Origin: an uncultured Lachnobacterium sp.
Lineage (GTDB): Bacteria > Bacillota > Clostridia > Lachnospirales > Lachnospiraceae
Assembly (NCBI GenBank): GCA_937889225.1
Contig: CALAST010000033.1
Coordinates: forward strand, 1 to 19,461
Length of the DNA: 19,461 nucleotides
Direction: 5' to 3'
The translations under genes and the position numbers were made by a program. The notes under the pieces were generated by a model. It was not told the origin of the DNA, did no database searches, and worked only from the letters and a program-made list of their open reading frames with translations. Within the stretch, counting starts at the first letter, position 1. Each line of letters starts with the position of its first letter. Below are positions 1-6,589 of the stretch, piece by piece.

Positions 1-225
1 AGGTATTTTTTGGTGTCAATCACTTGACTTATTTAAAGTATACAGGAAGCTTTCTACATTTTTTAGGCATAGCATTCCTTGAACTACACATACCATAAAA
101 CCTGCTGATAATAGTACCACAATTTCTCTCTTTTTTCAACTTGGTACTATGCTCACAAGATATATTATATGCTATTTGTTTATTTCTGCACAAAATTGAT
201 TTTCACGTTATTCTACTAATAGCAT

Positions 226-255
226 TTGACATAGAAAAAAAATATTTGCTATATT
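226..255 (+). promoter_or_regulatory. SigA-type promoter with extended -10
   Basis: A perfect -35 hexamer TTGACA (226-231) is followed after 18 bases by TATATT (250-255). The bases TGC just before the -10 give an extended -10 element. It points at the small ORF starting at 298. The motif is read directly; its activity is inferred. Confidence 0.65.
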
Positions 256-297
256 AAAGACAGCAACACAGTAAATAAAAAAAGGGCGGTATTACCT

Positions 298-442
298 ATG
301 GAAAAAAATCAAATCTATCTTTACGGCTTGTCTGACCGGTGAAATTGCAGTTTATAAAGTTGAGGATAATGGTTGTTTAACGTTAACTCCTCATAAAGAA
401 TTTATGAAAGGTAGTGCTTATATTAATTTCTATCAACCTTGA
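298..442 (+). pseudogene. Small ORF interrupted by a 7-A homopolymer (frameshifted or slippage-dependent)
   Basis: A GGGCGG ribosome-site-like stretch (284-289) precedes ATG at 298. Read directly, the frame gives only 14 residues and stops at 340-342. If one A is removed from the seven-A run at 302-308, the frame stays open to the TGA at 440-442 and gives 47 residues starting MEKIKSIFTACLTGEIAVYK and ending INFYQP. The unit has its own strong promoter (226-255) and a terminator (487-520), so it looks like a complete small transcription unit. I do not recognise the product. It may be a recent frameshift, a sequencing error in a homopolymer, or a gene read by transcriptional slippage. Confidence 0.4.
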
Positions 443-486
443 ATTGTCAACTACCTCTAACTATCGTACAGACAAGTCAATATACC

Positions 487-520
487 AAAGGCGACCAACT
501 GTTTATCGTTGTTCGCCTTT
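487..520 (+). terminator. Rho-independent terminator of the small ORF
   Basis: The arms AAAGGCGA (487-494) and TCGCCTTT (513-520) pair fully. After one mismatch, CAAC (496-499) pairs with GTTG (508-511), leaving an 8-nt loop. The T-rich right arm and following T end the structure. It lies 45 bases after the 442 stop and points towards the convergent rpsU terminator. Confidence 0.65.
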
Positions 521-535
521 TACAATAAATGTAAG

Positions 536-571
536 AAAAACGGTGCAACCTCTACAGGCTACACCGTTTTT
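536..571 (-). terminator. Rho-independent terminator of rpsU
   Basis: The inverted repeat AAAAACGGTG (536-545) / CACCGTTTTT (562-571) begins 7 bases past the rpsU stop on the minus strand. It ends in five T residues when read on that strand. It is nearly back to back with the plus-strand terminator at 487-520, giving a converging pair of terminators. Confidence 0.8.
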
Positions 572-578
572 GTGTTCA

Positions 579-755
579 TTAATTAAATTTTCTTTTACGT
601 GCTGCTTCAGATTTTTTCTTACGTTTTACGCTTGGTTTTTCGTAATGTTCACGTTTACGAATCTCCTGCTGAATTCCTGCTTTTGCACAGTTTCTTTTGA
701 ATCTGCGTAAAGCGCTATCTAAAGTCTCGTTTTCTTTTACAACTACGCTTGACAT
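579..755 (-). CDS. rpsU: 30S ribosomal protein S21
   Basis: This 58-residue basic protein begins MSSVVVKENETLDSALRRFK and ends in a lysine/arginine-rich tail (KRKKKSEAARKRKFN). It matches the usual S21 length and the family pattern of a short acidic N-terminus followed by RRFKR and a basic C-terminal helix. S21 binds the small ribosomal subunit near the mRNA/anti-Shine-Dalgarno region and helps initiation. The start is fixed by the family N-terminus. A GGAGGGAGG stretch lies about 14 bases upstream, a slightly long spacing. Upstream is a roughly 400-nt structured leader (756-1172) with its own promoter; downstream is a clear terminator. The gene therefore looks like a separate unit from alaS, although read-through from alaS is possible. 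Confidence 0.95.
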   Translation of the reverse strand: MSSVVVKENETLDSALRRFKRNCAKAGIQQEIRKREHYEKPSVKRKKKSEAARKRKFN

Positions 756-1172
756 AATCTTAAACCTAACCTCCCTCCAGTTGTGGATTGTGCGTGAAGC
801 CTCACACGACTAAAATCGCGTGCTTCCCATTAGTGTACTTCTACACGTAGTCTCTTTAGGAGACGGGAACTTCGTTACTACAAATACAGCCTAAACTCAG
901 CTTCTTATGCTCTTAATAACACAAGTTCCGCATTCAGGTTACTTAATGTAGATAACGTGCAGGTACTTCTCTTTGTACTTTGAGAAACTTTTGCCTCAAC
1001 TACAAACCTCTCCCTCGCGGGCAAGGATTTTATGATTTCTCGTATAAAATATCGGCTCCCTATGTTTATTGGCTCGCACTAAGGCGGCTAACTCACAACT
1101 AAAGTCACAAGTGTGCACCGCTTGAAAAATCTAAAGTTTTTTATCAACTGTAAGGCAATCCTAATTGCACTA
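756..1172 (-). ncRNA. Hairpin-rich leader or orphan IS605-type right-end / omega-RNA-like element before rpsU
   Basis: No convincing protein frame covers this stretch, yet it is dense in local pairings on the minus strand. They include CCC-GCGA-GGG with a GNRA loop, and AGGTT..AACCT with TGTAG..CTACA enclosing TTGAG..CTCAA and GTAC..GTAC. GGAACTT pairs with AAGTTCC, followed by GTCTC..GAGAC and GTGTA..TACAC. A terminal hairpin GAAGC-ACGCGA..TCGTGT-GCTTC is followed by AC. TTCCC and GGGAA flank the two short hairpins and could form a pseudoknot. This 3' layout resembles what I recall of the RNA/right end of IS200/IS605 tnpB elements, but no tnpB is attached here. A SigA promoter (1179-1206) sits just upstream. 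It could equally be an rpsU regulatory leader. Confidence 0.4.
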
Positions 1173-1178
1173 ACGTAT

Positions 1179-1206
1179 ATTTTAACAAGTTTTTTTCATT
1201 TGTCAA
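1179..1206 (-). promoter_or_regulatory. Promoter of the rpsU leader
   Basis: On the minus strand TTGACA (1201-1206) is followed after 16 bases by TAAAAT (1179-1184). Transcription would start near 1172, about 415 nt before the rpsU start codon, so the structured region becomes a long leader or a separate RNA. Confidence 0.65.
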
Positions 1207-1251
1207 GAGATTTTTTAAAAATTACATATATTTTTTATAAAATAATTGATA

Positions 1252-1270
1252 TTCACTATTATCCAGTGAA
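1252..1270 (-). terminator. Possible weak terminator after alaS
   Basis: TTCACT (1252-1257) and AGTGAA (1265-1270) form a short hairpin about 50 bases after the alaS stop. It is followed on the minus strand by an AT-rich run rather than a clean T-tract. Pairing is only 6 bp, so this is tentative. Confidence 0.25.
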
Positions 1271-1321
1271 CGTAACAGATAATACAAAAATTGTAAACCG
1301 GTGTTCTTTTAAAACTACCAC

Positions 1322-3982
1322 CTATTTTAACATACCTTCCAATGCTACTTTTGCTTCTGCAATTGCATCCGGAATGCCTGCCGGATTTTTACCGCCAGCT
1401 TGTGCCATATTTGGACGACCACCGCCGCCACCGCCTACTTTTCCGGCGATTGCTTTGATTAAGTTTCCTGCATGAGCACCTGCTTTCATTGCTTCATCTG
1501 TTGCCATCGCGATAAGGTTTACTTTTCCATCACAGGAAGATGCAATAACAACAACACCCTGTCCTAATTTTTCTTTTAACTGGTCGCCTAAATCACGAAG
1601 ACCGTTCATGTCTACGCCATCTACGCTTGTTGCAAGAAGTTTTACGCCTTTTACGGTTACAACCTGATCCATAACGTCGCCAAGTGCATCTTTTGCAGCT
1701 TTGCTCTTTAAGGATTCATTTTCGGAAGAAAGTGCTTTCATTTCTGCCATTAAGTGCTCTAAGCGGTCAATTAAATTTGCAGGAGTTGCTTTTACTACTT
1801 TTGCTGCTGCATTTAATTTTTCTTCCATTTCTTTATAGTAAGCAAATACATTGCTTCCGGTAAGTGCTTCGATACGACGAATGCCTGCTGCTACACCGCT
1901 TTCAGAAATAATCTTAAATGCTGTGATTTCTGCTGTATTTGCTACGTGTGTACCACCACAAAGTTCTTTTGAGAAATCGCTCATGCTTACCACACGAACA
2001 GATTCGCCATATTTTTCTCCGAAAAGTGCCATTGCACCGGATTTCTTTGCTTCATCTACAGACATTACATCGGTTATAACCGGAATGCTTTCTGCGATTT
2101 TTTCATTTACAATCGCTTCTACTTTTGCAATTTCTTCCGCTGTCATAGCTGAGAAATGAGAGAAGTCGAAACGTGTTCTTTCACCATCTTGGAAAGAACC
2201 TGCCTGTTCTACATGACTTCCTAATACTTCACGAAGTGCTTTCTGAAGTAAGTGTGTTGCAGAGTGGTTGCGGCAGGTTTTTGCACGTAATTCTTTGTCT
2301 ACAACAAGTTCTACTTCTTCCCCTGTAGAAATCATACCGGAAACCATCTGTCCGATATGTCCGACTTTACCACCAAGCAATTTTACCGTATCTACAACTT
2401 TAAATTCACCATTTGCCGTGCGAATAACACCTTTATCGCCCTGCTGTCCACCCATCGTTGCATAGAATGGAGTTTCGTCTACGATAATTGTACCGTTTTC
2501 GCCATCAGATAATGCTTCTACGATTTCTGTTTCTGTGGTAAGAACAGATACTTTTGATGTATGATTCAATCTGTCATATCCTACAAATTCAGATGTAATG
2601 GATGGGTCAATTTCTTCATAAACAGTTGCATCTGCACCCATATAGTTTGTAACTTTACGTGCATTACGTGCTTTTGTTCTCTGTTCTTCCATGCAAGCTT
2701 TAAATCCTGCTTCATCATAGGTAAAGCCATTTTCTGCAAGAATTTCGCTTGTTAAATCTACTGGGAATCCGTATGTATCGTAGAGTTTAAATGTATTTTC
2801 TCCCGATAATACAGTTTGTCCTGCTGCTTTTGTTTCTTCCATCATGGTATTTAAAATTGCAAGACCCTGGTCGATTGTTTTGTTGAACTTTTCTTCTTCC
2901 TGTGTCAAAACTTTGAAGATAAATGCTTTCTTATCTTCTAATTCCTGATAACCGTCTTTGCTTTCATTGATAACTGTTTCAGAAAGTTTTGCAAGGAATG
3001 TGCCATCAATGCCAAGCATACGTCCATGACGAGCTGCACGACGAATCAAACGGCGAAGTACATAACCACGTCCTTCATTCGATGGCATAACACCATCGGA
3101 TACAAGGAATGTAGAAGAACGAATGTGGTCTGTAATAAGACGAATGGAAATATCGTCATTTTCGTTTGTTTGATAAACTTTATTTGACATTTCGCATACT
3201 TTATCACGAATCGCTTTCATTGTATCAATATCAAATACGGAATCTACATCCTGCATTACAACAGCAAGACGTTCTAAGCCCATGCCTGTGTCGATGTTTT
3301 TCTGTGCAAGTTCTACGTAATTACCTTTTCCATCGCCTTCAAACTGTGTAAATACGTTGTTCCATACTTCCATGAAACGGTCACAATCGCAACCTACTTT
3401 ACAGTCCGGTTTGCCACAGCCGTATTTGATGCCTCTGTCATAGTAAATTTCAGAACATGGTCCGCAAGGTCCTGCACCGTGTTCCCAGAAGTTATCACAA
3501 GCTCCTGTTTCCGGGTCACGATAGAAACGTGTAATTTTCTCAGCCGGAACACCTACTTTTTTATTCCAAATTTCAAACGCTTCATCATCTTCTCCATAAA
3601 TGGATGGATAGAGACGGTCTTCTTCTAAACCTAAGTTTTTTGTTAAAAACTCCCATGACCATTCAATGGCTTCTTCTTTGAAATAATCACCAAAAGAGAA
3701 GTTTCCGAGCATTTCAAAAAATGTAAGATGACGAGCTGTCTTACCTACATTGTCAATATCACCTGTACGTACGCATTTTTGGCATGTGGTTACACGATTG
3801 CGTGGCGGGATTTCCTGTCCTGTAAAGTATGGTTTTAATGGTGCCATACCCGCGTTAATTAATAATAAGCTGTTATCATTATGTGGTACTAATGAAAAGC
3901 TTTTCATTGCTAAATGTTCTTTACTTTCAAAAAATTCAAGATACATTCTGCGTAATTCATTTACGCCATAGCTTTTTTTCAT
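1322..3982 (-). CDS. alaS: Alanyl-tRNA synthetase
   Basis: This 886-residue protein charges tRNA-Ala with alanine in the cytoplasm. The N-terminal class II catalytic domain opens with MKKSYGVNELRRMYLEFFES. The editing domain carries the zinc-binding pattern HSATH (about residue 572) and CGGTH (about residue 675), used to clear mischarged Ser/Gly. The C-terminal part is a helical/DHHA1-like region ending in a Gly-rich stretch (GKVGGGGGGRPN). Length fits the family. An upstream ATG at 3991 lies only one base from GGAGG, so the ATG at 3982, ten bases from GGAGG, is the better start. I see no T-box in the short 5' region. The only upstream structure is the hairpin at 4021-4075, and no promoter is obvious between it and the gene. 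Confidence 0.97.
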   Translation of the reverse strand: MKKSYGVNELRRMYLEFFESKEHLAMKSFSLVPHNDNSLLLINAGMAPLKPYFTGQEIPPRNRVTTCQKCVRTGDIDNVGKTARHLTFFEMLGNFSFGDYFKEEAIEWSWEFLTKNLGLEEDRLYPSIYGEDDEAFEIWNKKVGVPAEKITRFYRDPETGACDNFWEHGAGPCGPCSEIYYDRGIKYGCGKPDCKVGCDCDRFMEVWNNVFTQFEGDGKGNYVELAQKNIDTGMGLERLAVVMQDVDSVFDIDTMKAIRDKVCEMSNKVYQTNENDDISIRLITDHIRSSTFLVSDGVMPSNEGRGYVLRRLIRRAARHGRMLGIDGTFLAKLSETVINESKDGYQELEDKKAFIFKVLTQEEEKFNKTIDQGLAILNTMMEETKAAGQTVLSGENTFKLYDTYGFPVDLTSEILAENGFTYDEAGFKACMEEQRTKARNARKVTNYMGADATVYEEIDPSITSEFVGYDRLNHTSKVSVLTTETEIVEALSDGENGTIIVDETPFYATMGGQQGDKGVIRTANGEFKVVDTVKLLGGKVGHIGQMVSGMISTGEEVELVVDKELRAKTCRNHSATHLLQKALREVLGSHVEQAGSFQDGERTRFDFSHFSAMTAEEIAKVEAIVNEKIAESIPVITDVMSVDEAKKSGAMALFGEKYGESVRVVSMSDFSKELCGGTHVANTAEITAFKIISESGVAAGIRRIEALTGSNVFAYYKEMEEKLNAAAKVVKATPANLIDRLEHLMAEMKALSSENESLKSKAAKDALGDVMDQVVTVKGVKLLATSVDGVDMNGLRDLGDQLKEKLGQGVVVIASSCDGKVNLIAMATDEAMKAGAHAGNLIKAIAGKVGGGGGGRPNMAQAGGKNPAGIPDAIAEAKVALEGMLK

Positions 3983-4020
3983 TATTTTCATTCCTCCAAA
4001 AAATATAACTATAAACCGCC

Positions 4021-4075
4021 AAAAATCAGCTTAAATGCAGAAAAATAAATTGTTCTGACATTCTTGCTGATTTTT
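4021..4075 (-). terminator. Hairpin between the small membrane protein gene and alaS
   Basis: AAAAATCAGC (4021-4030) and GCTGATTTTT (4066-4075) pair perfectly. An inner pairing of TGCAGA with TCTGACA (one bulge) extends it. On the minus strand it ends in five T residues, as a terminator of the upstream small gene would. Because alaS follows within 40 bases without a visible promoter, it may act as a partial terminator or attenuator. Confidence 0.5.
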
Positions 4076-4106
4076 AATGGCTCATGATGTCTCAAACCGT
4101 ACTTAA

Positions 4107-4244
4107 TTAAGCCTCTTCACTGATTCCCTTTTTTGCATCGGAGGACTTACGCATTTTGATTCCAACAACTGCTCCTACTCCACCGATTCCTAATAAGGCA
4201 AGCATAATTAATAAATACTGTAAAACACATAAAATAAAATCCAT
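4107..4244 (-). CDS. Small single-helix membrane protein, unknown function
   Basis: A 45-residue protein beginning MDFILCVLQYLLIMLALLGI. Residues 1 to about 29 form one long hydrophobic helix with a Gly-rich end (GIGGVGAVVGI). A basic KMRKSSDAKK stretch and an acidic tail follow, suggesting an N-out/C-in anchor with a short cytoplasmic tail. The start at 4244 is chosen because GGAGG lies 8 bases upstream; the longer frame back to 4304 has no ribosome site. It has its own well-formed promoter at 4276-4304 and a hairpin after its stop. I recall similar small proteins in Lachnospiraceae but know no function for them. Confidence 0.7.
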   Translation of the reverse strand: MDFILCVLQYLLIMLALLGIGGVGAVVGIKMRKSSDAKKGISEEA

Positions 4245-4275
4245 AGGTGTACCTCCGAATTTATTATATTTAGTT

Positions 4276-4304
4276 ATTATATACGAAAACAATTTACAAT
4301 TCAA
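4276..4304 (-). promoter_or_regulatory. SigA-type promoter of the small membrane protein gene
   Basis: On the minus strand TTGAAT (4299-4304) is followed after exactly 17 bases by TATAAT (4276-4281). The start codon lies about 32 bases further on, with GGAGG in between. Confidence 0.75.
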
Positions 4305-4344
4305 TCACTTTTGGGAATTTAGAATAAAAATTGTAACAGTTTAT

Positions 4345-4420
4345 CCATGAAAGCTCGATTTGGCTGTTTCACAGCCTTTTTCGTTGCTTATGCAGCTAAA
4401 AATCTCGCTTGTGGCAGAAC
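4345..4420. repeat. Imperfect palindromic intergenic sequence
   Basis: It contains the hairpin GGCTGT-TTC-ACAGCC followed by TTTTT on the plus strand. Around it is a looser outer pairing of AAGCTCGATTT with AAATCTCGCTT. It lies between the 4276-4304 promoter and the hydrolase stop. It could end plus-strand transcription or be a decayed repeat unit. It is not the repeat family seen at 6396, 10946, 12999 and 15058. Confidence 0.3.
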
Positions 4421-4429
4421 GCCCTATCC

Positions 4430-4488
4430 AAAATACACAAAAAATTCTCGTATTTAAACAAGTTTAAACTCGAATTTTTGTGTATTTT
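4430..4488 (-). terminator. Long AT-rich hairpin after the hydrolase gene
   Basis: AAAATACACAAAAA at the left pairs with TTTTTGTGTATTTT at the right, and TTAAAC pairs with GTTTAA near a 3-nt loop, with a few mismatches between. It begins 7 bases after the stop at 4496. It is nearly symmetric, so it could stop transcription from either side. Confidence 0.5.
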
Positions 4489-4495
4489 GACATAG

Positions 4496-5248
4496 CTAAA
4501 CTGTTATTAAAAACTCCTGATTTTCCTCACAAACATCCATAATACGCTCTGCCATACCCACATTAGAAATTTTTCGTTTAAAGGCGGCTATTCCACTATA
4601 ATCCTGCCACATATGCATTGGAAATATATGTTCAGCTTCCGTTTCCTGCAAGAAAAATTCCAGTCCTGCTGATTGGTGTTGTCCAAGACGAGGGTCCATT
4701 GGAATAAATGCAGCTTGGATTGGAAGTCCTGTAAGCTGTCTGATTTGGAATTTATAGCTGCGTTCCTGTACGCCATTTGTCAAATCTCCCGCACCTTCCC
4801 ATTTCCAGTTACTCAAATCTCCTGCGTGAAACAATGTAATACCATTGCATTCCACATAATATGCCACACCCACATCCGTAGAACGAAGCGTTTTTATATT
4901 TAAATCGTCCAATTTGTATTGTTTATCTGGTGAAACAAAGGTTACTTTTTCTCGTACACTAGGGCTAATGCCATGTTTTTTTAAGAAGTTTGGACTGATT
5001 TTAATATCTTTTGAAAAAATATATTGTATATTCGGATATTTTTCCGTCCAACGCAGTACATCCATGTCATAATGATCTTTGTGACTATGGCTCGAAAAAA
5101 GATAGATTTTTGTTTCCGGTTCATACTCCGGCAATTTTCCTGTAAATGTATAGCCATTTAGTTTGTTGCCATCAAAATAATCAAATATAAAAACTTTTTC
5201 ATCTGCTTCCACCACAAAACAGCTATGGTGTATAAAAATTACTTTCAT
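4496..5248 (-). CDS. Metallo-beta-lactamase-fold hydrolase
   Basis: A 250-residue soluble protein. The metal-binding signature HSHKDHYD sits at residues 54-61 (H-x-H-x-D-H). Further likely ligands lie in FHAGDLSNW (about 140-148) and in the C-terminal FPMHMW. The N-terminal MKVIFIHHSCFVVEADEKVF is the strand-rich opening typical of UlaG-like/MBL-fold proteins. These enzymes hydrolyse varied esters, lactones or phosphodiesters, and the substrate here cannot be read from sequence. The gene is monocistronic: it has a good promoter (5298-5326) and is followed by a hairpin. AGGAG lies about 15 bases before the ATG, a loose spacing, but no better start is available. Confidence 0.85.
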   Translation of the reverse strand: MKVIFIHHSCFVVEADEKVFIFDYFDGNKLNGYTFTGKLPEYEPETKIYLFSSHSHKDHYDMDVLRWTEKYPNIQYIFSKDIKISPNFLKKHGISPSVREKVTFVSPDKQYKLDDLNIKTLRSTDVGVAYYVECNGITLFHAGDLSNWKWEGAGDLTNGVQERSYKFQIRQLTGLPIQAAFIPMDPRLGQHQSAGLEFFLQETEAEHIFPMHMWQDYSGIAAFKRKISNVGMAERIMDVCEENQEFLITV

Positions 5249-5297
5249 AAAATTTTATCTTATCTCCTTTTTCCATTACTTCTCTTATTTATTTTTC

Positions 5298-5326
5298 ATC
5301 ATACGCTTATATCTCACAAAAATCAA
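5298..5326 (-). promoter_or_regulatory. Promoter of the MBL-fold hydrolase gene
   Basis: On the minus strand TTGATT (5321-5326), a 17-base spacer and TATGAT (5298-5303) form a SigA-type promoter about 50 bases before the start codon. Confidence 0.6.
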
Positions 5327-5472
5327 TAAATGACAAATAAAATTGACAGTTTCAACATAAGTGTACTACTTTTAATCCCTTTAAAAAGTCTATGGAAAAA
5401 TATAATTTTCAAGGAAATGCATCTCAAATAAAACTGTTTTCCGAAAATTTCAAACATAAAATTTGTAAAAAA

Positions 5473-6297
5473 TCACTTAATCTTCTGAATAATATTCGTC
5501 ACAAGTGCTTCAAACTTGGCTGCAACCGCATCCGCTGTTTCTTTTACTTCTTCATGAGATAATGGAACAGGAGAAATACCTGAGGCAAGGTTTGTAATAC
5601 AGGAAATTCCTAAAATTCGCATTCCCATATGTCTTGCAGCTATTGCTTCACATGCTGTACTCATACCAACAGCATCTCCACCAAGGAGTTTGGCCATTGC
5701 TACTTCCTGTGGTGTTTCATATGCAGGACCTGTAAATTGCACATATGTGCCTTCTTTGATTGGAATGTCGAGTTCTGCGGCTGCTTTTTTTACTATCTGC
5801 TGTAATTCTTTGTCATATACTTCGCTCATATCCGGAAAACGTGGTCCAAATTCATCAATGTTTGCTCCAATTAATGGAGAAGGGATAAAGGAAGCAATAT
5901 GTCCCTTTAATAACATTAAATCTCCTGCTTTCATGCCAAGCTGACATCCGCCTGCTGCATTTGTTAAAAACAGCACTTTCGCACCCATCAATTTCATCAG
6001 ACGGGTTGGAAGAACGACATCGCTCATCGGATAGCCTTCGTAATAATGCACACGACCCTGCATACATACCACAGGCACTTCTCCCACATAGCCAAAAATA
6101 AATCTACCAGCATGACCAGAAACGGTAGATACCGGAAATCCTTCGATATCATGATAGTCAATCGTATCTACTACACGAATATTTTTTGCATAATCTCCCA
6201 AACCTGAACCTAGAACCAATGCTACTTTTGGAACAAAATCTGTTTTTTCTCTTACACTTTCCAAACATTTTTTTACTTTTTCATATACCTGATTCAT
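5473..6297 (-). CDS. punA: Purine nucleoside phosphorylase (inosine/guanosine type)
   Basis: A 274-residue enzyme that cleaves purine (deoxy)nucleosides with phosphate to base plus (deoxy)ribose-1-phosphate in purine salvage. It shows the trimeric PNP family marks: the phosphate loop GSGLG (30-34), SGHAGR (60-65), GRVHYYEGY (81-89), TNAAGG (112-117), YETP (193-196) and GMSTACEAIAARH (211-223). The TNLA Asn (about 236) is expected in enzymes that use 6-oxopurines. The start at 6297 is chosen because AAAGGAG lies 7 bases upstream; a frame back to 6330 runs over that ribosome site. A dispersed repeat copy (6396-6470) lies upstream. I do not see a clear promoter. Confidence 0.95.
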   Translation of the reverse strand: MNQVYEKVKKCLESVREKTDFVPKVALVLGSGLGDYAKNIRVVDTIDYHDIEGFPVSTVSGHAGRFIFGYVGEVPVVCMQGRVHYYEGYPMSDVVLPTRLMKLMGAKVLFLTNAAGGCQLGMKAGDLMLLKGHIASFIPSPLIGANIDEFGPRFPDMSEVYDKELQQIVKKAAAELDIPIKEGTYVQFTGPAYETPQEVAMAKLLGGDAVGMSTACEAIAARHMGMRILGISCITNLASGISPVPLSHEEVKETADAVAAKFEALVTNIIQKIK

Positions 6298-6395
6298 ATG
6301 CCTTCTCCTTTCTTTTTGTGACAATCCCAAAGCAAAATGAATTGCATTATCTTCTACTCTTTAGCAACTAAAACTTCACTCTATCTGTGGTTCCT

Positions 6396-6470
6396 TAAGT
6401 CAAGCGGATATTCGCAATCCGCTTCGCTACTTGCTCATAACAGACAAGCTACTATCGTACCTTGTCTGTT
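6396..6470 (+). repeat. Dispersed palindromic repeat, copy A
   Basis: The first hairpin is AGCGGAT (6403-6409) with ATCCGCT (6417-6423). The shared spacer TCGCTACTTGCTCAT follows. The second hairpin is AACAGACAAG (6439-6448) with CTTGTCTGTT (6461-6470), a perfect 10-bp stem. The first 40 bases align with the other copies, with one base missing after the first hairpin. The second stem has a different sequence from copies B and C but keeps full pairing. It lies between punA and the spoIVA terminator. Confidence 0.8.
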
Positions 6471-6491
6471 AAATTATAACACAATTCCCAT

Positions 6492-6527
6492 AAAAAAAAT
6501 ACCACTCATCTGAAATGAGTGATATTT
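6492..6527 (-). terminator. Rho-independent terminator of spoIVA
   Basis: On the minus strand AAATATCACTCAT pairs with ATGAGTGGTATTT (13 pairs, one G-T) around a 5-nt loop and runs into eight T residues (6492-6499). This is a textbook terminator, roughly 65-100 bases after the spoIVA stop. Confidence 0.85.
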
Positions 6528-6535
6528 TCCTATTA

Positions 6536-6571
6536 TATATGTTACTGTACACACATGACTGGTAACATATA
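6536..6571 (-). repeat. Second inverted repeat after spoIVA
   Basis: TATATGTTAC (6536-6545) and GTAACATATA (6562-6571) are perfect 10-bp arms around a 16-nt loop, between the spoIVA stop and its terminator. It may stabilise the 3' end of the mRNA. There is no T-tract. Confidence 0.55.
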
Positions 6572-6589
6572 CCTTTCTATTTCAATCCA

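Noticed and set aside
414..710. 98-codon plus-strand open frame covering the rpsU region
   Set aside because: It runs antisense through rpsU and both terminators, has no ribosome site, and its translation is low-quality; rpsU on the other strand explains the sequence.
756..1110. Group II intron, RNase P RNA or tmRNA in the rpsU leader
   Set aside because: A GTGCG resembles a group II 5' end, but no domain V or intron 3' end is present. RNase P core motifs and a tmRNA tag frame or CCA end are also absent.
1113..1475. 120-codon plus-strand frame overlapping the end of alaS
   Set aside because: Its proline-rich end is the antisense of the AlaRS Gly-rich tail; no ribosome site or recognisable domain.
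3992..4106. T-box riboswitch controlling alaS
   Set aside because: The interval is too short and lacks the T-box consensus and specifier stem; only one terminator-like hairpin is seen.
6297..6330. Upstream extension of punA (11 extra residues from ATG at 6330)
   Set aside because: It would place the AAAGGAG ribosome site inside the coding sequence; the ATG at 6297 has ideal spacing and gives the family length.
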